Assembly (NCBI GenBank): GCA_021521415.1
Contig: JAIQDT010005835.1
Span: 1-64,000, forward strand
Length of the DNA: 64,000 nt
Direction: 5' to 3'
DNA from: Bidens hawaiensis
Lineage: Eukaryota; Streptophyta; Magnoliopsida; Asterales; Asteraceae
Shown piece after piece: positions 10,074-22,317 of this stretch. The number at the start of each line of letters is the position of its first letter. The first letter of the stretch is position 1. The position numbers were made by a program, and so were the translations under genes. Under the pieces are notes generated by a model, which was not told the origin of the DNA, searched no databases, and saw nothing but the letters and a program-made list of their open reading frames with translations.

Positions 10074-11196
10074 TCTACCTATACTATTAAAGCAATAAGT
10101 TTTTTGAAAACTTGACATTTTACTATTTGTCTATTTTCTCCTTTGCCAAAAATATCATGCACTCTTATAGTTTCTTCCTAATAAAAAAATTCATAATTCT
10201 ATTTAAAATACTTTTACACAGACCCATTTAAACATTTTATAACCCGTTTACCCGATTTTAATTTATTACCCACATCTAATAATACTCACATTTGACCTTC
10301 ATCCCATTATTTTCGTTTAATTTTAATGGTAGCATCTCTAATTTAATATGAGAATTTAAGTATATTGAAATCAGTTTTTTTAAATATAATGTGTTTCTTA
10401 AATTAAATTTCAGTTATATCAAAATGTAACAACCTTCCATTATTACAAAGAAAACCAAAATGAAAATCATTTTTTGACCTCTCTATATATACTTTCATTT
10501 TCACTAACGAATTCACACATCCTCATCGTTTCAACCTCTTAAGCATGTAACCTTTGTTTTTGTTATTGTTATTATTAGTATTATAGTTATTGTTCATACC
10601 ATATGAATATCAATTTAACATTATGATTGTGTTGTTTCTATTTTTTAACATCATAGTGGAGTCACAAACATAATCATGTTGAATGACTTGGATGCCCTCA
10701 AGAATGATTCTATTCTCATGGTTCAGATTTATAATTTTATGGCGTTTGAAGGACAATAAATGCTTTTTACTATGGCGTTTGACATTTAATGTCTTGAAGG
10801 TCTTTCATGTAGTAACTGATTTTCTACTACATTTATTTCTTATAAATGCAGCTGGTGAGTCAATGGATGCCTTTCATTTCAAGTTGTAAGGATTTACATA
10901 GGTTGAGTGTCACACCCAACCTAAGACGGAAATGTCGGGGCGTGAGCTGATTGTCACAGCTCTCAAGGTACTAACATGAAATATTTAAATGACAATATCT
11001 ATTAATTGAATTCAATTATCAAATAAATTACATACAAACAAGTACATAATTCATACAACAATACAAATTTTATATTTCTTGATTAAAATATTCTTCTAAC
11101 TAAATTCTTCACTAAGTCTTCACCAACCTGCATTAAATTCTACGATAACCTGCATATGCGTATAAAACAGAATATTTGGTCAACAACACATGTTGA

Positions 11197-11607
11197 GTGA
11201 GTAAAACACCAGTTTAAGACACAACAATAATAATATATAGTATATAAAGAAAGATGCAAACTGTTCCTGTGAGAATAAACAGTTAAGCCATATCACATAA
11301 ACAATCAATCAAACAATCTAGAAAGAAAGCAAACCATAAGGAAATGGCTCAACCAATCCATATAAATGGACATTGGTTACCAAATGAAGAACTAAACCGT
11401 TGCCATAAAAATGGACATCGGTTGCCGAAGTAAGCAAACAACGTTCAAATAAAGCAAGTAAGCAAATAGCAAGTTAAGCATAAACTGATATACACACAAG
11501 GATTAACAGTTGCGGTTTTGGATACTAGATAATAGTTAAATATATAAAGATACGCACATGTCCCCAAAACGGTTAAAAATAAGTAAAATATGGGAGTGAT
11601 TACTCAC
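11197..11607. other. Inverted-repeat domain enclosing hairpin units (LTR copy 1)
   Basis: GTGAGTAA (11197-11204) pairs perfectly with TTACTCAC (11600-11607) across about 395 bases. Inside are two related hairpins of about 44-base period: AACCAAT...ATTGGTT (11351-11378) and AACCG...CGGTT (11395-11423), both with loops containing AAATGGACAT. The same arrangement is present in the other LTR and, with different sequence, in the element at 50523. Confidence 0.6.
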
Positions 11608-12184
11608 CTGATCAAGTAAGCAAATCGGGAATGAATACGACAAGAAAGCGATAACCACGCTCGACGAGGTATACCAACAAACGAATTTACTAAGTAATAA
11701 TAATTACGGGAATTAAATAAGAATTCAACAACGAAACTAAAAATAAATAGAGATTCGGGATTTAATGATCTAACGGGTTCTTGCGAAAGTTAAAATAGAT
11801 TTATTATTAATTTTATAAAGTTTTATCATATATAATATGATTTAATTATATAAGTACCCAAAAATACTTAAATAAATATTTATAAAGATTTTATAGTTTA
11901 CATATAGAGATTCATTTTAAATAAATTTATTTAAAACTAAAAATACACCTTATGTTTTTATGTATATTCTTATTATTAGTAAGGACTTCTTTATAGGTAA
12001 ATACAGTAATAAATAATAACAATATTTATATAAATTTATGAACTTTTATAAAAACTTGAACTATAGTTTTAATACATGATTTTAACAATAAGTTTCAAAT
12101 ATCTATATAAATTAACAATATCTTATTAAATATATATTTTAGATTAAAACTATTTTTATATATTAAAACTCTTTAATAAACCAT

Positions 12185-12221
<37 letters not shown>

Positions 12222-12360
12222 CGTTTAACCAAAGTTTGGAAAAAGGATCGGTTTATATGTCGGTTTTAATAGAATAACGTTTATTTAATATTTAATATTA
12301 ATATAATAATCATTTGATCCTTTGAAACACTTAAAAAAATAAAAGAACTAAAAAAGAATT

Positions 12361-12433
12361 GGCCGAGGCTCGAACCTGGGCCTCAACCGGTTCAGAGTGT
12401 TAAGACACGCACCCACGACCAGCTGAGCTGGGG
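12361..12433 (-). other. tRNA-like block in LTR (copy 1)
   Basis: On the minus strand AGCTCAGCTGGT resembles a tRNA D-arm/A box. About 45 bases later GGTTCGAGCC matches a B box, with GTGTCTTAACAC between them. The acceptor ends do not pair well and a G run disrupts the 5' side, so it is not a working tRNA. It may be a tRNA-derived internal pol III promoter relic. Confidence 0.45.
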
Positions 12434-13929
12434 GGGGGGTCAGTTTGGTAAAGAATGAGAACATAACTTTATATACAAACAATTAAGATAACAAATCAGT
12501 TAGAACCCTAAACTTTCCAATTTATCAAATCGCTAATCGATCGATAAATTAACATTGGGGTTATTAGAGAGGATTCAAAGACAAACTTGATCCATATATT
12601 TAATTACCCGATTCACTAATTCTTGATAACGAATTAAGAACGACAAGCGGCGGCCCTAAAACGATCCTGAGTACGATAACCAGTTGATGTTACTTCAATT
12701 GAGATTAAGGGTTTTATTGGCGATATCTTAAGAATGGTGAATGTAGGTTTAATTGAATTTTGGTGGTTGTTACCTTGAATATACATGAACGGGTAAAGAC
12801 GGTTTTGATAAAATATTAATACGTATAAGTTTTGATTTCGTTTTCTTAATTAACAATGTCGGCGATGACTATTTAGGCAAGAAAATCACCATACATTAAT
12901 CAATTTCCAATTTTGAAGCGAAGATTAAGGTCCAAGCTAAGTAAACGGGTCATGGGTTTAAGAAATGGATCGGGTTTGGTACATGGGTTACTGAATTGGA
13001 ATTTTAATAATATATATATATAGTATTTACATTATGGTCCCCGGAGATTTAAGGTGGAAGCAATTTGAGTTAAAGTTTTAGTTTGGGTTAATTTTGTCAA
13101 AATGTGAAAGTTATAATTATATAAATTATAAGTAACTAAACAATAATATAACAATAATTAATCTTCTCGATAAACACGATAATTTTATATATAAAATTTC
13201 CTGAAAATGAAACGGGTCGGGCTATATAAACTGGTAAAACCGAGTTGTTATAGTCTTCCCTACTTTAAGGAATTTCATCCCGAAATTAAAGGATACCATA
13301 ACAAATCCATTAAGTATTTGAGGAAAAGAAAAACTTTAAATAAAATTTAAAAATTTATCATAGTACAGAACTTTGAGTAGTCAAAACAACGCTCTAAATG
13401 CAAATCCGATAAGGGCACTTATATATAGGATGTACCTGCGGTGTATCCACCATGTCCTTATCATCTTTACATTTGTACCGTTATCTCAACCACTTTCGGT
13501 TCTTTATTATAACACACAATCTTACGCATCATGATTTCCATGCGAGGCTTTCAATAATTATGTTCCGGACCATATGTTCCGGACCGTAATTATTTAGATC
13601 GTCGGATGGTCCACATAACTTGTCTTATCGTGTGGGTTTACAAAAACATGTGAAAATATAATTTTAATAATAGAAATCCTTTAGGGAAAAGATTTTAAGT
13701 GAGATGTTTTTAAATAAACAAAAGTTAATAGTTTGGTGATTAAGAATGGGGAATTTTATAAAACCACCATATGATAATTTTAAACTCTACTCGAGAGGCA
13801 TAATAATAGGAAATCTTAATTAGTATTTAAAAAATTTATAAAAACATTAATTCAAAATTTATTAGATAGTCGATACGAAGCAAAAATATAATTCAACTAA
13901 GATAGAATACGACAAGCGACAAAGTCTTC

Positions 13930-14406
13930 TTAGTAGCTTAAATCTTCAGTTGCACATGTCTTGGAACCCTGAAACTTGAGCATATTGAGTAATTTGATCC
14001 ATGAGAGCTTGAGCGGTTGAGGTGGATTGATTCCGCATTGCTTGAATAACTTGAGCGTGAATGGTTTGCAAGAGGGTGGTTTGGTTAGAGTAGGTTTGGT
14101 AAACTTGAGCTTGCGGGTGTGGTATATGCAAGGACGATCGAAGCGATCACATTGGGTGAAAAAAAAACGACATGAGGATAGAGTCGAATGATGAAAGTTA
14201 CTAGTGGGGCATAACGAGTGAAATACCGATGAAGAGTTTCTTGCTCGGGATACTTTGATTTTGTCGAGGTTTATGATTGATTTGATTAACATCATAGTTT
14301 TTATGATTAGACTTGCATTTGTTGTTGTTGCTGCGAGGATGAGTAGGGGTAAATTAATTAAAATTTTTATCAAGGAAGATAATGAACAAGTTTGAATTGG
14401 TTGCAT
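13930..14406 (-). pseudogene. Degenerate coding remnant, possibly gag-related
   Basis: A 158-codon frame and an overlapping 61-codon frame lie in the internal region of the LTR element. The shorter one (13946-14131) is Gln-rich, with blocks such as IHAQVIQAMRNQ and AQALMDQITQYAQ that look helical. The longer has no recognisable family. Given position and strand it may be what is left of gag, but I cannot confirm this. The rest of 13253-15604 shows no coding potential. Confidence 0.3.
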
Positions 14407-15604
14407 TAATGTATTGAATTTGAGTTTATATTTTAGAGGTTGCAGCAGTTAACTCCTTGGTTGTACACGCGATGGTTATGAGAACTAGATTATTGATGTC
14501 GAGGACGACGGTGAATTTCTTAGAGAAGACATTCTATGAGGATCAAAAATAACAATTTATAATATGAAGGATTAGTTGCGGAAATCATTTAAATAATACA
14601 AGTTTAATTGTTTTATAGTAACTTTGTTTTTAAGAAATGGGGAATTTGTGTCGTATCATGAGGAATAAAGATAAAGTTTATAAGGTAAGGGGTATATAGC
14701 GTAAATAGTTTTTAGATGGTGTAGTCAATATGATTAAAGTGTGATGATTACACGAGGAGAAAAGTCAATTTAAAAATTTAGATTTTTATTTAATTAAGTT
14801 TACAATAAACTAACGAAATATAAATTGTGGATGTTAGCCTCCCATTAGCTTTCTATGGCAATTTGAATGGCCCAACGAACTAACGAATAAAATAACTGAG
14901 TTGGACAGCCCATGAGTGTTACATGGCAATTTGATTGTCCCAACTAAATAACGAATTAACAATGCAATGAAGTTTGTCGGCCCGATGAGCGTTACATGGC
15001 GTTTTAAACGACCAAACTAAATAACGAACTAACGAAATAAAATTTGGGTAATTGGAGTATCTCGTGAATCACCACATAGGATGACCCTAACAAAAACATA
15101 AAACAAAGTGAGAAAATAGTCGGGATTCCCGACTAACCATGAAAAATAATGTAGAAACCATAATCGGAAGGTTACCGAATTTAAGCCACGAATCACCGTG
15201 GATTCGATTTAAAAACAACCTAAGATGTCGGTCGTATGACAGTTGTGTTACTCTTTGGTCGAGAGGAACTTGTCATGCTACCTAGCCTTAAGATGAAGGA
15301 GTAAAAAAAAATAGGGAATTCTTAAGGAATTTCCCAAAAATAAAAGGCAATATAATTTAATTTAAAACATTTATGAAAAATTTTCTTTGAAGGTTGAGGC
15401 ATAGCCTCGGAGTTGTGTGTGTGTGTGCATAACAATATAATAATAAGAATAATCATTATTTAAACAGTTAAATAAGTACTTAATCTAACAAGCAATTACG
15501 TAAGCTGTAACAATCAAATAGAACACATCAGGTAAAAAAATAAGCACGTACGGGGCTCCTAAGCATGTTACTAGGGCACCACTAACAACCTATCTTAAAC
15601 CTTC

Positions 15605-15617
15605 GACTCTGATACCA
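15605..15617 (-). other. Primer binding site, tRNA-iMet type (minus)
   Basis: GACTCTGATACCA is the reverse complement of TGGTATCAGAGTC. It lies three bases from the right LTR and sets the element's orientation as minus. Confidence 0.8.
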
Positions 15618-15620
15618 ATC

Positions 15621-16902
15621 TCTCACACCCCAACTTAAGGCGGAAATGTCAGGGCGTGAGCTGATTGTCACAGCTCTCAAGGTACTAACATGAAATATTT
15701 AAATGACAATATCTATTAATTTAATTCAATTATCAAATACATCAAATACAAACAAGTACATAATTCATACAACAATACAAATTTTATATTTCTTGATTAA
15801 AATATTCTTCTAACTAAATTCTTCACTAAGTCTTCACCAAGCTGCATTAAGTTCTACGATAACCTGCATACGCGTATAAAATAGAATATTTGTCAACAAC
15901 ACATGTTGAGTGAGTAAAACACCAGTTTAAGACACAACAATAATAATATATAGTATATAAAGAAAGATGCAAACTGTTCATGTGAGAATAAATAGTTAAG
16001 CCATATCACATAAACAATCAATCAAACAATCCAGAAAGAAAGCAAACCATAAAGAAAGGGCTCAACTAATCCATATAAATGGACATTGGTTACCAAAGCA
16101 AGGACTAAACCGTCGCCTTAAGAATGGACATCGGTTGCCAGAGTAAGCAAACAACGTTCAAATAAAGTAAGCAAGCAAATAGCAAGTTAAGCATAAACTG
16201 ATATACACACAAGGATTAACAGTTGCGGTTTTGAATACTAGATAATAGTTAAATATATAAAGATAAGCACATGTCCCCAAAACGTTTAAAAATAAGTAAA
16301 ACAGGGGAGTGATTACTCACCTGATCAAGTGAGCAAAGCGGGAATGAATAAGACAAGAAAACGATAAACCACGCTCGACGAGGTATACCAACAAACGAAT
16401 TTCCTAAGTAAAAATAATTACGGGAATTAAATAAGAATACAACAACGAAACTAAAAATAGATAGAGATTCGGGATTTAATGATCTAACGGGTTCTTGCGA
16501 AAGTTAAAATAGATTTATTATTAATTTTATTATCAAAGTTTTATCATATATAATATGATTTAATTATATAAGTACCCAAAAATACTTAAATAAATATTTA
16601 TAAAGATTTTATAGTTTATATATAAAGATTCGTTTTAAATAAATTTATTTAAAACTAAAAATACACCTTATGTTTTTATGTATATTCTTATTATTAGTAA
16701 AAACTTCTTTATAGGTAAATACAGTAATAAATAATAACAATATTTATATAAATTTATGAACTTTTATAAAAACTTGAACTATAGTTTTAATACATGATTT
16801 TAACAATAAGTTTCAAATATCTATATTAATTAACAATATCTTATTAAATATATATTTTAGATTAGAACTATTTTTATATATTAAAACTCTTTAATTAACC
16901 AT

Positions 16903-16933
<31 letters not shown>

Positions 16934-17966
16934 TGCTTTTAACCAAAGTTCAGAAAAAAGATCGGTTTATTGTCGGTTTTAATAGAATAACGTTTATTTA
17001 ATATTTAATATTAATATAATAATCATTTGATCCTTTGAAACACTTAAAAAAATAAAAGAACTAAAAAAGAATTGGCCGAGGCTCGAACCTGGGCCTCAAC
17101 CGGTTCAGAGTGTTAAGACACGCACCCAAGACCAGCTGAGCTGGGGGGGCGGTCAGTTTGGTAAAGAATGAGAACATAACTTTATATACAAACAGTTAAG
17201 ATACCAAATCAGTTAGAACCCTAAACTTTCCAATTTATCAAATCGCTAATCGATCGATAAATTAACATTGGGGTTATTAGAGAGGATTCAAAGACGAACT
17301 TGATCCATATATTTAATTACCCGATTCACTGATTCTTGATAACGAATTAAGAACGGCAAGCGGCGGCCCTAAAACGATCCTGAATACGAATACTAGTTGA
17401 TGTTACTTCAATTGAGATTAAGGGTTTTATTGGCGATATCTTAAGAATGGTGAATGTAGGTTTAATTGAATTTTGGTGGTCGTTACCTTGAATATACATG
17501 AACGGGTATAGACGGTTTTGATAAAATATTAATACGTATAAGTTTTGATTTCGTTTTCTTAATTAACAATGTCGGCGATGACTATTTAGGCAAGAAAATC
17601 ACCATACATTAATCAATTTCCAATTTTGAAGCGAAGATTAAGGTCCAAGCTAAGTAAACAGGTCATGGGTTTAAGAAATGGATCGGGTTTGGTACATGGG
17701 TTACTGAGTTGGAATTTTAATATAATAATATATATAGTATTTACATTATGGTCCCCAGAGATTTAAGGTGGAAGCAATTTGAGTTAAAGTTTTAGTTTGG
17801 GTTAATTTTATCAAAATGTGAAAGTTATAATTATATAAATTATAAGTAACTAAACAATAATATAACAATAATTAATCTTCTCGATAAACACGATAATTTT
17901 ATATATAAAATTTCTCGAAAATGAAACGGGTCGGGCTATATAAACTGATAAAACCGAGTTGTTATA
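15621..17966 (-). repeat. 5' LTR of the 10908-17966 element
   Basis: It matches 10908-13252. The GTGAGTAA/TTACTCAC pair is at 15910-15917 and 16313-16320. A (TA)n tract lies at about 16905-16933 and the tRNA-like block at about 17072-17146. One terminal base differs (TCTCACACCC against TGTCACACCC). Confidence 0.85.
17072..17146 (-). other. tRNA-like block in LTR (copy 2)
   Basis: It is the same A-box-like and B-box-like arrangement as at 12361-12433, nearly identical in sequence, with one difference in the middle (CACCCAAGACC for CACCCACGACC). Confidence 0.45.
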
Positions 17967-18886
17967 TTGAGGTTATGAAACATGTCTCATTCACAAAGGA
18001 TATCTAAGTTATACATTGCATTGGTCCAATATACCATGCAAATAAGATTCTCTTGAATAATTAGTTATTTTTGAATCACACTTTCTATGTTGATTACAAC
18101 CTAACTGAAAACAATACAAAACTTTACTACATTTTTATTGTGTTATCGAACCCACATTGTAATTTGATTATTTTTGAATTAATACCGATTGATTGATAAC
18201 CTATTTTTAAATTTTGTGGATAAGAGCAAGTGGGGTTGTTTTTTCTTCTACATATAAAAGCTAAATTTATTATTATTGTTGTTAATATGACTACTACAAT
18301 AACTATTATTATTTGATTTTTTTAGGAAATCTGGTGATAATCAGTTAGAAATTGAGTTTTGGTTCATCATTTTATCAAGGTTATATTGGATTAAGATATT
18401 AAAATCAAAACCATCATTCAATGGTTTGTTTATATGTTTCAAGATATTTTGTTTAGAAAACACGTTGACTTCGTTATTTTGAATGATGGCATTATTAAAT
18501 TTCCGGGTTTACATGGTTAACAAGGTAGTTTGTAACAATAACGAAACTAGGAATTATAATGAATATATAACAATAATAGAAGACGATTTACAACATTTTC
18601 AAGATATTTCAAGATGCACGCTTGACTTTGTTATTTTGAATGTTGGTATTATTAAGCTGTTAAACCTACAATAATGACCATTTACAACATTCTAATACCT
18701 AAAATATCATTATGCTCTATGTATAGCTAATTGCTTAAAAATCAACTTAAGATTTTGTATTGTATATAAATAAAATTTTGGTATTAAAATATTACCTACA
18801 TTTAAAAAGTATATGCTTGAATCCTAAATTATGAGATACATCTTTTCATGTATCTATCTTACCATGCATCTATCTTACTGGTAATG

Positions 18887-18998
18887 ATGTATTCTTCGTT
18901 TCAATAGCTTTTCGTGGAGTATTTCTATGTCTTTTGTTAAATATGTATTCTTCGTTTCAATAGCTTTTCGTGGAGTATTTCTATGTCTTTTGTTAAAT
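18887..18998. repeat. Perfect 56-bp tandem duplication
   Basis: The unit starting ATGTATTCTTCGTTTCAATA occurs twice head to tail without a visible mismatch inside the Helitron, which suggests a recent slippage event. Confidence 0.85.
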
Positions 18999-19797
18999 AT
19001 GTAATCTTTTAAGGTTGTTTTTTATAATCCATGTAGAACATTTTGTTAGGCCTACTTTATGGTGTTAAAAATAACTACTTTTTGATGTTTTTGAGGTTAC
19101 TTATGTCTAAGATCATAATATTTATCCATAGGAAAGCTGAATTTACTTGCACAAATTCATAATTTTTATGAATTTTTTTGGTAAATTCATTAATATAGAT
19201 CTATGAAAAGTATTACTTTTGAGTACCCAGTAGATTAGTGTAGGAACTGGAACATTGAAGACCCTTTTAGAAAGATTAATGTGTCGATAGTAGTTTTTTT
19301 TAAAGTATATGTAAATTGTGGTTAGGAAGTAGAATAGACATGGATGTTATGAAAAATTGTTAAATTGTCATTTGGTTTATTGTAGACAAATGTAATCCCA
19401 CTCAAAGTACTAATGACTTTCCCTTATTCGTATTCTCTATTATTGTATATTTCTGGAGTAAAGACATGTAAGTTTCTTATATATTTTTTTATTAGTTTTC
19501 TATTATGTATCAGAGATTGATTTGAAGAAAGGATAAACAATGAGGATTGGTCGATTACAAAAGAGTAGTTGGAAAAACAGGTCAAAGTCAAAAAGGTGAT
19601 AACTTTGACGCTAAGAAGCTTAAAACAATTTATGATTTTTAGTTTTTAATTTTTCAAACCATGTAAAACCATAATTTTGCTTTGAACTATTGTAATATAC
19701 TAGGCGGTTTTATTTTTATCATTTTGTTGTTTATACGTTTAAGACTTACGAAATTTATATTGTTCAACCCGTGTAATACACGGGTACATAACCTAGT

Positions 19798-20367
19798 GTT
19801 GTTTTATAAAAAAATATTGAAGCTCTTTAAGACCTGATTTTTAAAGGTTGAAAAGAAAACAAAGTCTTAAGCATATTATATAAATCTTCATCTCATAATA
19901 CAAGTCTTAAGCATATTATATTAATCAACTTTAAATATGTTAATTTTAATTTCATAAAACCTTATAGATTTCTCGTCTAATCACCTCCGTAAAGTTATGA
20001 TTTTACCAACTAAGTAAAAGCCATTTTAAAATATTTCAAATGTTAATTTGATTAATTTATATTTTAGTTTTAATTCCGGTATCTTAATGAACGTAGTCGA
20101 TATCAACCAAACTCGCGCTGACTCATTACTGCAATGTCGGAATTTTACTGACCGAATAAGCATTTTCTTTAAATATGCTAACATTTATATCAAGGTATGC
20201 GAGTCACTGTTATTCTGAACGTTTGCTATTTTATTTTCTGTGTTTAATACTGATATCATAACGAACGTAATTGGCTGATTTAGTGTCACTTCGTTCATAA
20301 GTTTTACGGCTGCAGATCCTGTTTTTACAAGTTAAATTTTTTGATTTAGAGGCGGTTTAATAGTCTC
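19798..20367. other. AT-rich intergenic sequence
   Basis: It contains a partial tandem repeat of AAGTCTTAAGCATATTATA (about 19864-19925, 40-base period). I see no gene or element ends. Confidence 0.5.
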
Positions 20368-20371
20368 TTTA

Positions 20372-20732
20372 GAGCATTCTCAACCCATTCATTAAAGTTG
20401 TCAAACCTATATAATTTAGGGTAAATTTTAAGAAAACCATCAAAATCACCTCTATACCATTCCCTATTATGTGGATGCGTTATATGACAACTAAAGTAAA
20501 TCCCTAAATATAGGGACTCTTTTTTATCCATACCATATAATATATCACATATCTTCCAATCATCATTTACTATATAATAAGACAAAAGAGAAAAAAATAA
20601 TAAAGAATTAATTTATGGATATGAATAGGGAATAGAATGTGGAAGAATTTTGAAAAATGATAGATAAATTTGTAGAATAGTGTTTTTTAGCTAAATTATA
20701 GGGAAAATATATGGAATGGGATGTGAATGCTC
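20372..20732. mobile_element. MITE, 361 bp, TIR GAGCATTC, TSD TTTA
   Basis: The left end GAGCATTCTCAACCCATTC and the complement of the right end GAGCATTCACATCCCATTC match at 17 of 19 bases. TTTA flanks both sides (20368-20371 and 20733-20736). The TIR and T/A-rich target fit PIF/Harbinger-type MITEs, although those usually duplicate 3 bases. The minus-strand 79-codon ORF overlapping it is probably incidental. Confidence 0.75.
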
Positions 20733-20736
20733 TTTA

Positions 20737-21117
20737 ACAGTCGACGCGTTATTTTGCATTTGGCAAACGGAGTGAAGAAACCTGCCAATTTTCCCGTAGT
20801 ATCTCATTTGTCGGGCATCACAATTGCATCTCGCCTATCACCACCCCAAATCCCCGATTTCTTTATAGTTTATACATTAGCATATTTTAACAATAACAAT
20901 ATCTCGCAATCCCACCCTTCCAATTACTTCCATTAAAGTTTTGTCTCAACCGGAACCATGCATACCAGGTGTTCGACAAAATGCTTCACCTAAAATAAGA
21001 AAACCAAACCCCTTTTAGTTTAGCCCTTAACATCACTCAATGCAAAGTTACATATATTCTTCATTAGATTTTGTGGTTTCAGGGTTCATCCAAACCACAT
21101 AAATAAATGGTTCAATC
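20737..21117 (+). other. Upstream region/5' leader of the YqaJ-like gene
   Basis: No clear TATA box is seen. A TTTGTGGTTTCAG at about 21068-21081 could be a splice acceptor just before the coding exon, which would make part of this an upstream intron. A 69-codon frame from 20727 is not recognised. Confidence 0.3.
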
Positions 21118-21957
21118 ATGCTATCAATACCATACCGCCTCGGTTATTGTTGTTGCACAAGATTTCTATGCACCACAACCCAGCATCCTGTTCTCGAATC
21201 AATCAGTTTCAAACACCCGTTCAAAAACTGGCATGACCAAAGAACACACAAGCTCACCGCCAGCACATTCGCACAAGCCGTCGGCTTTTGGCCCAACCGC
21301 AGGGTCCTCCTCTGGCTAGAAAAGATAGGCGCAGTCGAACCGTTCGCAGGGAACCTCGCCACGTGCTGGAACAACATCAAAGAACACCAAGCACTCGAGA
21401 GATACAAACTAATAACCGGAAACCCCGTCACATTATCTGAATTCCAAGTTAATGTGAGCTCAAACCAAGAACACAGCTGGCTCGGTGCGTCCCCTGATGG
21501 AATAATTAACAGAAAGCTTTACGCTTTACCTTGCAGAGGGATATTAGAAATCAAATGCCCGTTTTATAAAGGCGATATGAGAAAGGGTTTCCCGTGGACT
21601 GGTGTACCGTATAATTATGTTCCACAAGCTCAAGGCTTGATGGAGATACTGAACCGGGATTGGATGGATTTTTATGTTTGGACTCCCAAAGGTAGTAGTA
21701 TAATTAGGATAGATAGGGATTTGGAGTATTGGAAGGTGTTAGAGCGCGCGTTATCTGAGTTTTGGTGGGATCATGTGCAGCCTGCACGCCAGATTTATTG
21801 TAAATATGAGGTTAGAGATCCGGTAACCGAGTTAAAAATGTTTTGCCCCGAGCCAAAGCATCAGTTATGTGACCATATTGTTAAAGAAAGTAGACGTGTA
21901 GCGGGTAATTCGAGGTTGTTGATGCGTGAATTTTTTGGGAAGTTGAGAGATTATTAG
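21118..21957 (+). CDS. YqaJ-like PD-(D/E)XK nuclease family protein
   Basis: This 279-residue protein fits the plant 'restriction endonuclease type II-like' / YqaJ exonuclease family related to phage recombination exonucleases. In order: THKLTASTFAQ (about 44-54), a helix with EHQALERY (about 88-95), GASPDG (123-128) with candidate metal-binding Asp127, GILEIKCP (141-148) with Glu144 and Lys146 of the E-x-K core, and PQAQGLMEI (169-177). The family core residues are present, so nuclease activity is plausible. The ATG at 21118 is the first Met after an in-frame TAA 21 bases upstream. The first 35 residues are Cys/Ser/Thr-rich and could be an organelle-targeting peptide or a mis-spliced stretch. 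The coding exon is uninterrupted. Nearby repeats lie outside it. The plant role is not established, and this is the only intact host-type gene seen. Confidence 0.8.
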   Translation: MLSIPYRLGYCCCTRFLCTTTQHPVLESISFKHPFKNWHDQRTHKLTASTFAQAVGFWPNRRVLLWLEKIGAVEPFAGNLATCWNNIKEHQALERYKLITGNPVTLSEFQVNVSSNQEHSWLGASPDGIINRKLYALPCRGILEIKCPFYKGDMRKGFPWTGVPYNYVPQAQGLMEILNRDWMDFYVWTPKGSSIIRIDRDLEYWKVLERALSEFWWDHVQPARQIYCKYEVRDPVTELKMFCPEPKHQLCDHIVKESRRVAGNSRLLMREFFGKLRDY

Positions 21958-22317
21958 CTTGTGGATCCGAGTCGATGGTCTTCAGGTATGTATATTGTTT
22001 ATGAATACATGTAACTAAAACTTAAGAGGCTAATATGAGAGAGTACACTACTAATTAGGAACATTTGATTGAATGAATCAAGGTTTTGCAGGACCTTTTT
22101 ACTTGTGGTTTAAGTTTTGTTGTAGTTTTTGTATACATGTTTATTATGAGATATATATGTGGAGGAAGGATCTTGGTATACTTTTATTATTTTGTAATAG
22201 TTATAAACATGTTGTTTTGTGTCCTTATTCAAGTGGCTTGCTTGCTACATGTATTTTGTGATTCTTGGCATACAGTTATCTTTAATGTTTTGGCTGCGGT
22301 GCCAGCTGCATCTACCA

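Larger units (their letters stand above)
10908..13252 (-). repeat. 3' LTR of the 10908-17966 element
   Basis: It is about 98% like the partner LTR by eye. It contains a GTGAGTAA/TTACTCAC inverted pair, two hairpin units, a (TA)n tract at 12187-12219 and a tRNA-like block at 12361-12433. The pyrimidine-rich sequence just inside it (13253-13262) is a weak polypurine tract on the minus strand. Confidence 0.85.
10908..17966 (-). mobile_element. LTR retroelement, coding-poor, TSD TTGAG
   Basis: Two about 2.35-kb direct repeats (10908-13252, 15621-17966) are flanked by TTGAG (10903-10907 and 17967-17971). A reverse-complement iMet primer site next to the right repeat sets minus orientation. The LTR termini are unusual: on the minus strand they start TATAACAACT and end GTGTGACA or GTGTGAGA, so the left terminus is not TG. 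The internal region is only 2.37 kb and lacks recognisable pol. LTR layout resembles that of the Tekay-like element at 50523, so this may be a non-autonomous relative. It is inserted in the Helitron. Confidence 0.8.
10074..19796 (+). mobile_element. Non-autonomous Helitron (contains an LTR element)
   Basis: The 5' end reads TCTACCTATACTATTAAAGC after an A. The 3' end has a hairpin, ACCCGTGT-AAT-ACACGGGT (19767-19785), 7 bases before CCTAG, followed by T. A 5' TC, a 3' CTRR with an upstream hairpin and insertion between A and T are the Helitron hallmarks. Removing the nested LTR element leaves about 2.7 kb with no Rep/helicase. The only ORFs are short (10683-10889, 18483-18674) and unrecognised. 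A similar 5' end at 9881 leaves the exact start uncertain. Confidence 0.75.

Noticed and set aside
20346..20585. 79-codon minus-strand frame
   Set aside because: It overlaps a MITE and its terminal repeat, has no recognised motif, and extends past the element edge.
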